From NCBI RefSeq assembly GCF_000382265.1, contig NZ_KB907993.1, forward strand, positions 1-53,139: DNA of 53,139 nt, in the 5' to 3' direction. The notes under the pieces were generated by a model. It was not told the DNA's origin. It saw only the letters and a list, made by a program, of their open reading frames with translations, and made no database searches. Both the position numbers and the translations under genes were made by a program. Of this stretch, positions 8,588 through 16,610 are shown piece after piece (position 1 is the first letter of the stretch; every line of letters begins with the position of its first letter). This stretch comes from Yoonia vestfoldensis DSM 16212. GTDB lineage: Bacteria; Pseudomonadota; Alphaproteobacteria; Rhodobacterales; Rhodobacteraceae.

Positions 8588-9284
8588 TTTCCTGCTGATC
8601 CACGGGTCCTGCCATGGCGCATGGTGCTGGGATGACCTGATCCCGCATCTGACCGCCGCCGGGCACACAGCCCGCGCCATCGACCTGCCGTCGCATGGGC
8701 AGGACCGCACACCGGCGGGGGATGTGACACTCGACCTTTACGCCCGCGCCATCGTGGATGCCATCGACACGCCGGTCATCCTTGTCGGTCATTCGATGGC
8801 GGGCTATCCGATCACCGCCGCAGCAGGTCTGGCACCCGACAAGATCAGCGCGCTGGTCTATGTCTGCGCCTATGTGCCGATGGCGGGCAAGTCGCTGGCG
8901 GATATGCGGCGGATGGCGCCGTCGCAGCCTCTGCTTGATGCGATCGTCGTGGATGCAGACCGCGTGACGTTCAGCGTCGATCCTGCGAAAGCGGCAGAGA
9001 AGTTCTATCACGATGTGCCTGCCGACCGCGCCGCTTGGGCGATTGCGCAGCTTTGCCCGCAGCCGATCCTGCCGCAGGAAACGCCGCTTGTGCCCCAGCA
9101 CAGGCTGCCACGGCATTACCTGCGCTGCACCGACGACCGGACCATCCCGCCGGCATTTCAGGCAACGATGACCGCAGACTGGCCCGACGGCACGGTAGCG
9201 GACCTGTCCAAATCGCATTCGCCGTTTCTGTCCGATCCGGCGCTGCTCGCGCAGCATCTGATCCGCATCGCGCAGGCCCTTTGA
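8580..9284 (+). CDS. Alpha/beta hydrolase, methylesterase/hydroxynitrile-lyase-like
   Basis: The protein has 234 residues and the N-terminus FLLIHGSCHGAWCWDDLIPHL of the plant methylesterase/hydroxynitrile lyase group and its bacterial esterase relatives. Ser72 is the nucleophile (LVGHSMAGYP), the Asp in CTDDRTIPP is the likely acid, and the His in SKSHSPFLSDP completes the triad. It is the last gene of the operon. Three neighbouring, mutually diverged hydrolases suggest stepwise attack on an ester or lactone, but the substrate is not known. Confidence 0.85.
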   Translation: MSDFLLIHGSCHGAWCWDDLIPHLTAAGHTARAIDLPSHGQDRTPAGDVTLDLYARAIVDAIDTPVILVGHSMAGYPITAAAGLAPDKISALVYVCAYVPMAGKSLADMRRMAPSQPLLDAIVVDADRVTFSVDPAKAAEKFYHDVPADRAAWAIAQLCPQPILPQETPLVPQHRLPRHYLRCTDDRTIPPAFQATMTADWPDGTVADLSKSHSPFLSDPALLAQHLIRIAQAL

Positions 9285-9370
9285 CAGGGGCCTGCCGGCC
9301 TAAACCCTTGGACTTGCGACGACGCCTTTGGTATTCAGAAACGCGCGTTGCGTGAGGCAAAAGGGGTCCC

Positions 9371-10330
9371 ATGGGGTTCAACAATATCAGCGAGGTGACC
9401 GGCTTTGCTGGTGGGATTGATCAGTGGACGCTGACGGTCGATCTTTCCGACCCGTCGGTGACGATGGTATCAGGCGATTTCGATGCCGTTAACGCAACAA
9501 CTGGCATCAATCAGGGCGACGGCGGCGTTACCTACACGATCACATCGCTCAGCGGAAACTTCGGGACCTACACCAACAACTTCGTGTTGAATGCCGCGAC
9601 CGGCGTGTTTTCGTTCGACATCGACCGCGCGGCGGTGATCGCCAGCGGCACCGACCAAGTCATCCAGTTCCAGATCACCGGGCGATCCGGCAATACGTCG
9701 GATCTCGATACCGTGAGGATCACGCTGCTGATCTGCGTGGCCCGCGGAACCCACATCCGCTGCGCGCAGGGGCAGCGACGCATCGAGGATCTCAAAGCGG
9801 GCGATTGGGTCGCCACCATGGACGCGGGCCTGCAACAGGTCAGATGGATCGGGTCACGGTTGCTGTCGCAGGACATGCTGCGCGATCACCCTGAACTGCG
9901 CCCGGTGCGGATCGCCGTGGGGTCGCTGGGCGCTGGTCTGCCGCGCCGCGATCTTGTCGTTTCACCCCAACACCGCATCCTTGTGTCTGACTGGCGCGCG
10001 CAGCTTTTTCTGGGGCAGGACGACACGCTCGTCCCCGCCAAAGGGCTTGTCAACGGCACGACCGTCACTGTGGATACCGCAATGACCGAAGTCGAATATT
10101 TTCACCTGCTGTTCGACAGGCATCAGATCATCTTTACCGAAGGACAACCGACCGAAAGCTTTCATCCGGCCGATTACACGCTTGGCGCAATCGACGCCGA
10201 TATGCGCGCCGAAGTCCTGACGCTGTTTCCGGCGCTGGCGCAGGATCACTTGGCCTATGGCCCAACCGCGCACCATGTCTGCCGGGTGAAAGAGGCCAAG
10301 GTCATTGCCACCGCACAGGCCAGCCTATGA
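9371..10330 (+). CDS. Hint_2-domain protein, coupled to a HlyC-type acyltransferase
   Basis: The protein has 319 residues. Residues 1-120 are a beta-rich, Thr/Asp/Gly-rich region with the look of a secreted or calcium-binding domain. A Hint_2 (hedgehog/intein-like) domain follows, starting at Cys122 (CVARGTHIRCAQGQRRIEDL) and including VVSPQHRILV (196-205) and EVEYFHLLFDRHQIIF. There is no classical signal peptide. In other Rhodobacterales such proteins often belong to large RTX-like secreted products; whether this domain self-cleaves is untested. An ATGA overlap couples it to the acyltransferase at 10327. Confidence 0.85.
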   Translation: MGFNNISEVTGFAGGIDQWTLTVDLSDPSVTMVSGDFDAVNATTGINQGDGGVTYTITSLSGNFGTYTNNFVLNAATGVFSFDIDRAAVIASGTDQVIQFQITGRSGNTSDLDTVRITLLICVARGTHIRCAQGQRRIEDLKAGDWVATMDAGLQQVRWIGSRLLSQDMLRDHPELRPVRIAVGSLGAGLPRRDLVVSPQHRILVSDWRAQLFLGQDDTLVPAKGLVNGTTVTVDTAMTEVEYFHLLFDRHQIIFTEGQPTESFHPADYTLGAIDADMRAEVLTLFPALAQDHLAYGPTAHHVCRVKEAKVIATAQASL

Positions 10331-10824
10331 CCCCCGAACAGCAGGCGGCGCGGGACCGCGAAATGCCATCTCAGGAAAAACTGCGCGTCTATGGCGATTG
10401 CCTGTTTCTTGCCATGCGCAGCCAACACCATGCAGGCATGACGCTTGCGACATTGCGGGCCGCGTTCGAGCCTGCGATCGACGCGGGGCAATTCCGGATT
10501 TTTCGCATCGACGACATCCCGCGCGGGATGTTCACATGGGCCTTCCTGAGCCCCGACGCCGAAGCGCGCTTTGTCGCGGGTGCGCCATTGACCGCCCAAG
10601 ACTGGACGTCGGGCGACAGGCTCTGGCTCATCGACCTGATCGCACCCTACAAAGGCATGACCGCAGCAATGGTACGCTGGATCATGCGACCGGGCAATTT
10701 TGCCGAAAAGACATTCATTTTCCGGCGCGTCATGAACGGCAACAAAACCCGCAAGATCCTGCATGTCGACTTTGACCGCCCCGACGCCAAGGTGACGTTC
10801 CTGCACCCCGAGGATTTCGTCTAG
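10327..10824 (+). CDS. HlyC-family toxin-activating lysine acyltransferase
   Basis: Enzymes of the HlyC family move a fatty acyl group from acyl-ACP to internal lysines of RTX toxins before secretion. The 165-residue size fits. SGDRLWLIDLIAPY (95-108) matches the HlyC core around its catalytic Asp, and FTWAFLSPDAEARF (69-82) fits the WANLSLENE stretch. His34 and Asp103 are 69 residues apart, the same spacing as His23 and Asp92 of E. coli HlyC. The ORF overlaps the Hint protein by four bases, so they are co-translated. No RTX-repeat toxin is in the window; the Hint protein is the obvious candidate substrate, which is inference. Confidence 0.85.
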   Translation: MTPEQQAARDREMPSQEKLRVYGDCLFLAMRSQHHAGMTLATLRAAFEPAIDAGQFRIFRIDDIPRGMFTWAFLSPDAEARFVAGAPLTAQDWTSGDRLWLIDLIAPYKGMTAAMVRWIMRPGNFAEKTFIFRRVMNGNKTRKILHVDFDRPDAKVTFLHPEDFV

Positions 10825-10891
10825 CAGCGTCTGCCCGGACGCGGTTTGAATGGCGCTTGCAAAGTGAACCCAACAGTCTAACGGTGCGTGC

Positions 10892-12109
10892 ATGGACAAA
10901 CGGCTTCCGGTCACTTTCATTCTGATATCGGTGATGCTTGACGCGATGGGGATCGGGCTCATCCTGCCGGTGATGCCTGCGCTGATCCAGGAGGTCGAGG
11001 GCGACGGCATCGCCGCCGCCGCTGTCTGGGGCGGGGTGCTGGCGACGATCTTTGCCGCGATGCAATTCATCTGCGGTCCCATGGTGGGCAGCCTGTCCGA
11101 CCGTTACGGGCGCAGGCCGGTGCTGATCATCTCGTTGGCGATCATGGCGGGCATCTATGTGCTGATGGCATTGGCGCATACGATCTGGCTGCTGGTGATC
11201 GGGCGCGTCATCGGCGGGATCACAGCGGCGACGCAATCGACATCCGCCGCCTATATGGCCGATATCTCCAAGCCCGAGGAAAAAGCCGCCAATTTCGGCC
11301 TGATCGGCGCGGCCTTTGGGGCGGGCTTTGTGCTGGGGCCGCTGATCGGCGGGATCTTGGCGGAATACGGCACGCGCGCGCCGTTCTGGGCGGCGGCTAT
11401 TCTTGCCGGAGCGAACGCGGTCTTTGGCTATGTCGTACTGCCCGAAACCGTAACCGACCGCATCCGACGCCCGTTTTCATGGGCGAGGGCGAACCCGTTG
11501 GGCGCATTCCGCAACATCGGGTCGCTGCCGGGGCTGAAGCGGCTGTTGTTCATCACCTTCGTCTACACGATTGCCTTTTTCGTCTATCCGGGCGTCTGGG
11601 CCTATTTCGGCGCGGCGCAGTTCGGCTGGGGGCCGGGCATGATCGGTCTGTCGCTTGCGGTCTTCGGCGTCGGAATCGCCGTGGTGCAAGGGCTGCTGCT
11701 CCGCCCGATCATCAAGCGCATCGGCGAGAGGCGCGCCGTCATCCTCGGTCTGGGAATCGATGTGGCGGCGTTCATTGCGCTGGGTTTCGTGACCAACGGC
11801 TGGATCGCGCTGGCGCTGACGCCCCTGACGGCCTTGGGGTCGATCGCGGGACCCGCGTTGCAAGGGATCATGTCGCGCACCGCCGCCGACAACCAGCAAG
11901 GCGAATTGCAAGGGACGGTCACGTCGATCAACGCTGTTGCCACGATTGTGGCTCCGCTGATGGTGACGCAGACCTTCTGGTTCTTCACCACGCCCACCGC
12001 CCCCGTCTATCTGCCCGGCGCGCCGTTCCTGCTGTCGGCCCTGCTGACCGTCGGCTGCATCGTGGTCTTTATCCAGACCCCACGGCCACAGCGCGCCCGC
12101 GTCACATAA
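10892..12109 (+). CDS. MFS drug/H+ antiporter, TetA-like
   Basis: A 12-helix inner-membrane exporter of 405 residues. The N-terminus ISVMLDAMGIGLILPVMP and the motif A loop GSLSDRYGRRPVL (about 69-81) are characteristic of the TCR/Tet(A) family of drug/proton antiporters. GRVIGGITAATQSTSAAYMAD (helix 4) and a motif C-like GFVLGPLIGG (helix 5) follow. Most chromosomal members are not proven tetracycline pumps, so the substrate is unassigned. No TetR-type repressor is adjacent. It appears to be a single-gene unit. Confidence 0.88.
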   Translation: MDKRLPVTFILISVMLDAMGIGLILPVMPALIQEVEGDGIAAAAVWGGVLATIFAAMQFICGPMVGSLSDRYGRRPVLIISLAIMAGIYVLMALAHTIWLLVIGRVIGGITAATQSTSAAYMADISKPEEKAANFGLIGAAFGAGFVLGPLIGGILAEYGTRAPFWAAAILAGANAVFGYVVLPETVTDRIRRPFSWARANPLGAFRNIGSLPGLKRLLFITFVYTIAFFVYPGVWAYFGAAQFGWGPGMIGLSLAVFGVGIAVVQGLLLRPIIKRIGERRAVILGLGIDVAAFIALGFVTNGWIALALTPLTALGSIAGPALQGIMSRTAADNQQGELQGTVTSINAVATIVAPLMVTQTFWFFTTPTAPVYLPGAPFLLSALLTVGCIVVFIQTPRPQRARVT

Positions 12110-12181
12110 GGTCGCGTTCTGACTTGCAGTCGGTCGCTGGCCGCTTCAGGTTGGCCTTTGAACCAGACCACAGGACCCATC

Positions 12182-13261
12182 ATGCCACAGATCAAAGCCG
12201 CCGTTTGCCACGCCTTCGGCGCACCCCTGACCATCGAGACTGTCAACCTTGCCGCACCCGATCATGGCGAGGTCGAGGTCACGCTGAAAGCCTGCGCTAT
12301 CTGCCATTCCGACGTGACCTATATCGACGGCGGCTGGGGCGGCACCCTGCCTGCGGTCTACGGTCACGAGGCGGCAGGCCATGTCACCGCCGTGGGTGAC
12401 GGGGTGCGCGGGCTGGCCTTGGGCGATCCGGTGGTCGTGACGCTGATCAGGTCCTGCGGCACCTGCCCGTCGTGTGCGGGCGGGCGGCCTGTGGCCTGCG
12501 AAAGCGATATGGCAAGCGGTCCACTGACCACGGCGGACGGAGGCCCGCTGCATCAGGCGATGAATACGGGCGGCTTTGCCGAGCGTGTCGTCGTGAGCCA
12601 AAGTCAGGTCGTGAAACTGTCCGACACGATCGGGATGGAGGCCGCGTCCCTGCTGGCCTGCGGGGTCATCACCGGCATCGGCGCTGTGGTGAACGCCGCG
12701 CAATTGCGTGCGGGGCAGGATGTGGTCGTGATCGGCACGGGCGGTGTCGGCCTCAACGCCATTCAGGGTGCGCGGATCGCGGGTGCCCGCCGGATCGTCG
12801 CGGTCGATATGACCCCCGAAAAGCTCGCCATCGCGCGGGAATTCGGGGCGACCGATACGGTGCTGGCGACCAGCGACAAGCCCTGGCGCGCCGCGAAAGA
12901 GGCGATGGGGCGCGGGGCCGATGCGGTATTCGTGACCGTGGGGGCGATCCCCGCTTACGATCAGGCGCCGCAATATCTCGCCAATGGCGGCAAGGTCATC
13001 ATGGTCGGCATGCCCCATTCGGGCGCCATGTCCACCTATGAGCCCGTGATGCTGGCGGCGACTGGCCAAGGCATGGTCGGGTCCAAGATGGGCGACGTGG
13101 TCATCGCGCGGGATATTCCCTGGATGGTCGATCTGTACGAACAGGGGCGGCTGAAACTGGACGAGCTGATCTCGGGCCGCTGGCGGCTTGACCAGATCAA
13201 CGAGGCGATTGCCGATACCAAGACCGGCGGCGCAAAACGCAATGTGATCATCTTCGACTGA
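12182..13261 (+). CDS. Zinc-dependent alcohol dehydrogenase, class III-like
   Basis: A medium-chain NAD(P)-dependent alcohol dehydrogenase of 359 residues. Catalytic zinc ligands are Cys41 (AICHSD) and His62-Glu63 (YGHEAAG), with a third Cys in LLACGVITGIGAV. A structural zinc site is formed by Cys92, Cys95, Cys98 and Cys106. The Rossmann fold shows GTGGVGLNAIQGARIAG. The layout recalls class III (formaldehyde/thiol-adduct) dehydrogenases, but the exact alcohol is unknown. The ATG at 12182 is preferred to a TTG eight codons upstream. A repeat-bearing gap separates it from the next gene. Confidence 0.88.
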   Translation: MPQIKAAVCHAFGAPLTIETVNLAAPDHGEVEVTLKACAICHSDVTYIDGGWGGTLPAVYGHEAAGHVTAVGDGVRGLALGDPVVVTLIRSCGTCPSCAGGRPVACESDMASGPLTTADGGPLHQAMNTGGFAERVVVSQSQVVKLSDTIGMEAASLLACGVITGIGAVVNAAQLRAGQDVVVIGTGGVGLNAIQGARIAGARRIVAVDMTPEKLAIAREFGATDTVLATSDKPWRAAKEAMGRGADAVFVTVGAIPAYDQAPQYLANGGKVIMVGMPHSGAMSTYEPVMLAATGQGMVGSKMGDVVIARDIPWMVDLYEQGRLKLDELISGRWRLDQINEAIADTKTGGAKRNVIIFD

Positions 13262-13281
13262 CCCTCCCATCTTCCAAGCCC

Positions 13282-13364
13282 AAATATCCCCGCCGGAGGC
13301 ATCACAACCCCGCCCCGACCACCACAATTGCGATGAAAAACCACGCCCCGGGCCTGACCCGGGG
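13282..13364. repeat. Intergenic repeat block, copy 2
   Basis: The block contains AAATATCCCCGCCGG (13284-13298), similar to AAATACTCGCGGG at 4711-4723, and the palindrome CCCCGGGCCTGACCCGGGG (13346-13364), similar to the one at 4751-4769. Both blocks lie just 3' of a gene. The order of the two motifs is the same, so they look like copies of a composite intergenic repeat. Confidence 0.5.
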
Positions 13365-13391
13365 CCTCGCCCTCAGATCAGGGACAACGCC

Positions 13392-14621
13392 ATGAAACTT
13401 GCCGATCTCGATATCATTGTCACCGCCCCCCCTGCTCCCGGCTGGGGCGGGCGGTACTGGATCATCCCTAAGGTCACCACCGACACGGGCGTCGTCGGCT
13501 ACGGCGAATGCTATGCGTCTTCCGTCGGGCCAGAGGCGATGAAAGCCGTCATTCGGGACGTTTTCGCGCGGCACATGGCGGGCGAGAACCCCGAGAATAT
13601 CGAACTGATGTTCCGCCGCGTCTATTCCGCAGGCTTTACCCAGCGCCCTGACCTGACGGTGATCGGCGCGTGGTCGGGGCTGGAGATGGCCTGCTGGGAC
13701 ATTCTGGGCAAGGACCGCGACCGCCCCGTGCATGCGCTGATCGGCGGGCGCACGAACGACCGCATCCGCGCCTATACCTATCTTTATCCGCGCCCGTCGC
13801 ACCCCCTGCCCGATTTCTGGTCCAGCCCCGATATGGCGGCCGAAGTCGCACTCGACATGGTCGACCAAGGCTATACGGCCGTGAAATTCGACCCCGCCGG
13901 CCCCTATACGATCCGTGGCGGGCATATGCCGTCGATGCATGATCTGTCGCTGTCGGTCGCATTCTGCAAAGCCATCCGCGAGGCTGTGGGCGATCGTGCC
14001 GACCTGCTGTTCGGCACCCATGGCCAGTTCAGCACCGGCGGTGCGATCCGACTGGGCCAGGCCATCGCGTCCTATAGCCCGCTCTGGTACGAAGAACCGA
14101 TCCCGCCGGACAATGTAGCCGAAATGGCCAAGGTCGCGGGTGCGGTGCCGATCCCGATTGCCACGGGCGAACGGCTGACGACCAAGGCCGAATTCGCGAC
14201 CGTTCTGCGCAGCGGGGCGGCGACGATCCTGCAACCGGCCTTGGGGCGGTCGGGCGGTATCTGGGAAACCAAGAAGATCGCCGCGATGGCAGAAGTATAC
14301 AACGCGCAGGTCGCCCCGCATCTTTACGCGGGCCCCGTCGAATGGGCGGCCAATATCCAGCTTGCATCGTCCATCCCCAATATCCTGATGGCCGAAACCA
14401 TCGAGACGCCGTTCCACATGGCGCTGATCAAGAACAGCCTGAGCGTCGAAGGTGGCTATATCCCCGTCCCCACCGCCCCCGGTCTGGGCATCGATTTCGA
14501 CGAGGATCTGGCCCGCGCGCATCCCTATACCGGCGACGGGCTGCATTTGCAGATGCAGGAAGACGCCATCGGCTATCACGGGGTGAACAGCTTTGCGGGT
14601 GGTGCGCCCGTGAAGATATGA
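13392..14621 (+). CDS. Mandelate racemase/muconate lactonizing enzyme-family protein
   Basis: An enolase-superfamily enzyme of 409 residues. The N-terminal capping domain runs to about residue 130 and the barrel follows. Lys165 (YTAVKFDPAGPY) is in the usual position of the second-strand base. Acidic ligands are present at Glu234/235 (WYEEPIPPDN) and Glu260 (ATGERLTTK). At the usual first magnesium ligand the sequence reads FGTHGQF (207-213) rather than an Asp-containing motif. Members of this branch dehydrate or cycloisomerise sugar acids; the substrate is not predictable. Its TGA overlaps the next ATG. Confidence 0.85.
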   Translation: MKLADLDIIVTAPPAPGWGGRYWIIPKVTTDTGVVGYGECYASSVGPEAMKAVIRDVFARHMAGENPENIELMFRRVYSAGFTQRPDLTVIGAWSGLEMACWDILGKDRDRPVHALIGGRTNDRIRAYTYLYPRPSHPLPDFWSSPDMAAEVALDMVDQGYTAVKFDPAGPYTIRGGHMPSMHDLSLSVAFCKAIREAVGDRADLLFGTHGQFSTGGAIRLGQAIASYSPLWYEEPIPPDNVAEMAKVAGAVPIPIATGERLTTKAEFATVLRSGAATILQPALGRSGGIWETKKIAAMAEVYNAQVAPHLYAGPVEWAANIQLASSIPNILMAETIETPFHMALIKNSLSVEGGYIPVPTAPGLGIDFDEDLARAHPYTGDGLHLQMQEDAIGYHGVNSFAGGAPVKI

Positions 14622-15133
14622 TGGTGCGAGGTGGTTTCTCAGCCATGGCTATGGCCTGCCTTGCGCTGCTCGCAGGGTGCGGCGGGCCGTCGTCGTCATC
14701 TTTCAATCCGCCCTCGGAGGACATCGAATGCATGGCGCGCGCGATGTATTTCGAATCCGTCCGGTCCAGCCGTGACGGCATGATCGCGGTCGGCAGCGTG
14801 GTGATGAACAGGGTCGACTCCGACGCCTATCCAAACACCGTCTGCGGCGTGGTCAGCCAGCGCAACCAGTTCGCCCCCGGCGTGATGACCAAGCGGATGG
14901 AAAGCCGCGCGGCACCGCTTGCACGGGCGGCTGCGCAATCCGTACTTGCAGGCGAACGCCACCCCGATGTCGCGGGTGCGATGTTCTTTCATGCCGCGAC
15001 CTACCGCGCATCGTTCAACAACATGCATTATGTCGTCACGACCGGCGGCAATGCGTTCTATGAACGGCGCAGGCCCGAGAACGTGACAGCGCCCCGACCG
15101 TTGCCCGCGACCGAGGGGATCACAGGGCGGTGA
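14618..15133 (+). CDS. SleB-type cell wall hydrolase, lipoprotein
   Basis: This 171-residue envelope protein has a lipoprotein signal (MACLALLAGC, acylated Cys21) and a Hydrolase_2/SleB domain: ECMARAMYFESVRSS with the likely catalytic Glu46, then MIAVGSVVMNRV and VCGVVSQRNQFAPG. Family members are lytic transglycosylase-like enzymes acting on peptidoglycan. The start at 14618 gives an ATGA overlap with the upstream gene; an ATG one codon later is equally possible. There is no functional link to the enolase-family enzyme other than coupling. Confidence 0.87.
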   Translation: MMVRGGFSAMAMACLALLAGCGGPSSSSFNPPSEDIECMARAMYFESVRSSRDGMIAVGSVVMNRVDSDAYPNTVCGVVSQRNQFAPGVMTKRMESRAAPLARAAAQSVLAGERHPDVAGAMFFHAATYRASFNNMHYVVTTGGNAFYERRRPENVTAPRPLPATEGITGR

Positions 15134-15146
15134 CCGCTTTGCGGTC
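15132..15146 (+). terminator. Hairpin at the end of the SleB-type gene
   Basis: GACCGC-TTT-GCGGTC overlaps the stop codon and is followed by a pyrimidine-rich run (CCCCGCTCTTTCC). The short GC-rich stem fits a modest intrinsic terminator isolating the upstream operon from the TetR gene. Confidence 0.45.
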
Positions 15147-15181
15147 CCCCGCTCTTTCCATCCGTCCCGCCCCCCGTTAAA

Positions 15182-15196
15182 CTGAACCCCGTTCAG
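15182..15196. promoter_or_regulatory. Candidate TetR operator O1 (autoregulation)
   Basis: CTGAACCCCGTTCAG is a perfect 6-bp inverted repeat around CCC. It lies directly before the ribosome-binding site (AGGAGG) of the TetR gene and shares the core TGAAC-N3-GTTCA with two sites at 15810 and 15869, which lie just after the same gene. This supports binding by the adjacent regulator. Confidence 0.75.
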
Positions 15197-15207
15197 CAGG
15201 AGGCATC

Positions 15208-15801
15208 ATGACAGGCAAGGTAGCGGAACGGCGCAAGGCACTGCGGGAAAATCTGATCGAGATCGCAGAGCGCGTGATCGCAACCCAAGGGTTGGGCGCG
15301 CTGCGCGCCCGCGATCTGGCGCGCGAGGCGGGCTGTGCCGTGGGCGCGATCTATAACGTGTTTGGCGACCTGACCGATCTGGTGCTGGCCGTGAACGCGC
15401 GCACCTTCCACCGTCTTGGTGCGGATGTGGCGGCGGCCTTGGCCGAGGCACCGCAAGACCCTGTCGAACAACTGGTCGTCATGGCGCAGGCCTATCACCA
15501 TTTTGCCGCCGCCAACCACCACAGCTGGCGCGCGCTGTTCGATCTGGAACGCGCGCCCGATGCCACTGCCCCCGACTGGTATCTACAGGAAATGGGGCAG
15601 CTCTTTACCTATATCGCCGATCCGTTGCAGGTGATCTTTCCCGACAACGACGCGCAGACCAATGCACTGCTGACGCGGGCGCTGTTTTCGTCGGTGCACG
15701 GGATCGTGCTGCTGGGGCTGGACCGGGCCAGCGCGGGCGTGCCGTCGGCGGATATCGACAGGATGATCGCGCTTGTGCTGCGGCAGATCGCGACCAGCTG
15801 A
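15208..15801 (+). CDS. TetR-family transcriptional regulator of the pspA operon
   Basis: A 197-residue repressor-type protein. The N-terminal helix-turn-helix spans about residues 12-55 (ERVIATQGLGALRARDLARE, then GCAVGAIYNVFGDLTDLV). The C-terminal two thirds form the ligand/dimerisation domain, with a block HHFAAANHHSWRALFDLE typical of one TetR C-terminal family. Matching palindromes lie before this gene and on both sides of the promoter of the following pspA gene, so it probably represses both itself and pspA. The inducer is unknown; membrane stress or a lipid would suit the gene set. Confidence 0.9.
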   Translation: MTGKVAERRKALRENLIEIAERVIATQGLGALRARDLAREAGCAVGAIYNVFGDLTDLVLAVNARTFHRLGADVAAALAEAPQDPVEQLVVMAQAYHHFAAANHHSWRALFDLERAPDATAPDWYLQEMGQLFTYIADPLQVIFPDNDAQTNALLTRALFSSVHGIVLLGLDRASAGVPSADIDRMIALVLRQIATS

Positions 15802-15809
15802 TAAATTTG

Positions 15810-15822
15810 TGAACATCGTTCA
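15810..15822. promoter_or_regulatory. Candidate TetR operator O2
   Basis: TGAACATCGTTCA, a perfect 5-bp inverted repeat with a three-base centre, lies nine bases upstream of the -35 element of the pspA promoter. Same core as the sites at 15182 and 15869. Confidence 0.75.
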
Positions 15823-15831
15823 TTATTTCTC

Positions 15832-15859
15832 TTGACGGGAATCGCGGGTCCCATTATCT
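15832..15859 (+). promoter_or_regulatory. Predicted sigma-70-type promoter of pspA
   Basis: TTGACG (15832-15837) and TTATCT (15854-15859) are separated by 16 bases. The expected start of transcription, near 15866, abuts operator O3. The promoter sits between O2 and O3, an arrangement suited to repression. Confidence 0.6.
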
Positions 15860-15868
15860 CCATTTTCA

Positions 15869-15881
15869 TGAACAGCGTTCA
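15869..15881. promoter_or_regulatory. Candidate TetR operator O3
   Basis: TGAACAGCGTTCA is a perfect inverted repeat of the same type as O1 and O2, placed at the predicted start of transcription of pspA and 23 bases before its ATG. Confidence 0.75.
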
Positions 15882-15904
15882 CGCTGACAAAAACGGAGAG
15901 ACAG

Positions 15905-16585
15905 ATGTTCAAGACACTCGCCACCCTGATCCACGGGCAGAACGCACGGGCCGAAGACCGCGTGCGCGACGCCTTCGCGATCGAACTGATCGACCAGAAA
16001 ATCCGCGAAAGCGACAACAGCCTGCGCGCGGCGAAAGCCACGCTTGCCAGCCTGATCCAGCGTCAGCGGTCCGAGGAAAAGCAGCACGCGGGCCTCAAAT
16101 CCCGGATCGCTGACCTGACCCGCCGCGCGCAGGAGGCACTTGCCAGCGACCGCGAGGATCTGGCGGCCGAGGCGGCCCGCGCCATCGCCGCGATGGAAAA
16201 CGAACTGACACTGCGCGCCGAAACGCTGGCACGGCTCGACCAGAAAGTGATGCGCTTGCGGTCCTCGATCGAGGCCGGACATCGCCGGATCATCGACCTC
16301 AAACAGGGGGCCATTCAGGCCCGCGCGGTGCGGCGCGAACAGGATATCCAGATGCGGATGCACCGCAGCGGTGTCACCTCCTCCAGCGTGGACGAGGCCG
16401 AAGAGCTGATCGCCCGCGTGCTTGGCCGCGACGACCCATTCGAGCGGTCCGAGATTCTGGCCGATATCAACCGCGATCTGGACGGCGGCAGCATCGCCGA
16501 CCGGATGGCCGATGCCGGCTTTGGCCATGCCACGCGGTCTACCCCCGATGACGTGCTGGCCCGCCTGAAAGCCGCACAAGACTAA
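15905..16585 (+). CDS. pspA: PspA/IM30-family membrane stress protein
   Basis: PspA proteins bind and stabilise the cytoplasmic membrane, forming ESCRT-III-like assemblies. The 226 residues are almost wholly helical and coiled-coil: an amphipathic N-terminus (MFKTLATLIHGQ), then long heptad-rich helices rich in Ala, Glu and Arg to about residue 150. The C-terminal part is less regular and Asp-rich. The N-terminus does not show the usual long PspA membrane helix as strongly as in E. coli, so it may be a PspA-like branch. It heads the operon with the YiaA-like gene, GGAGAG being the ribosome-binding site. Confidence 0.82.
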   Translation: MFKTLATLIHGQNARAEDRVRDAFAIELIDQKIRESDNSLRAAKATLASLIQRQRSEEKQHAGLKSRIADLTRRAQEALASDREDLAAEAARAIAAMENELTLRAETLARLDQKVMRLRSSIEAGHRRIIDLKQGAIQARAVRREQDIQMRMHRSGVTSSSVDEAEELIARVLGRDDPFERSEILADINRDLDGGSIADRMADAGFGHATRSTPDDVLARLKAAQD

Positions 16586-16610
16586 TCCATATCAATCAAG
16601 GAGATCAAAA

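Noticed and set aside
10892..12109. Calling the MFS exporter a tetracycline resistance gene
   Set aside because: The Tet-family motifs are shared by many chromosomal exporters of other substrates and no tetR-type partner is adjacent.
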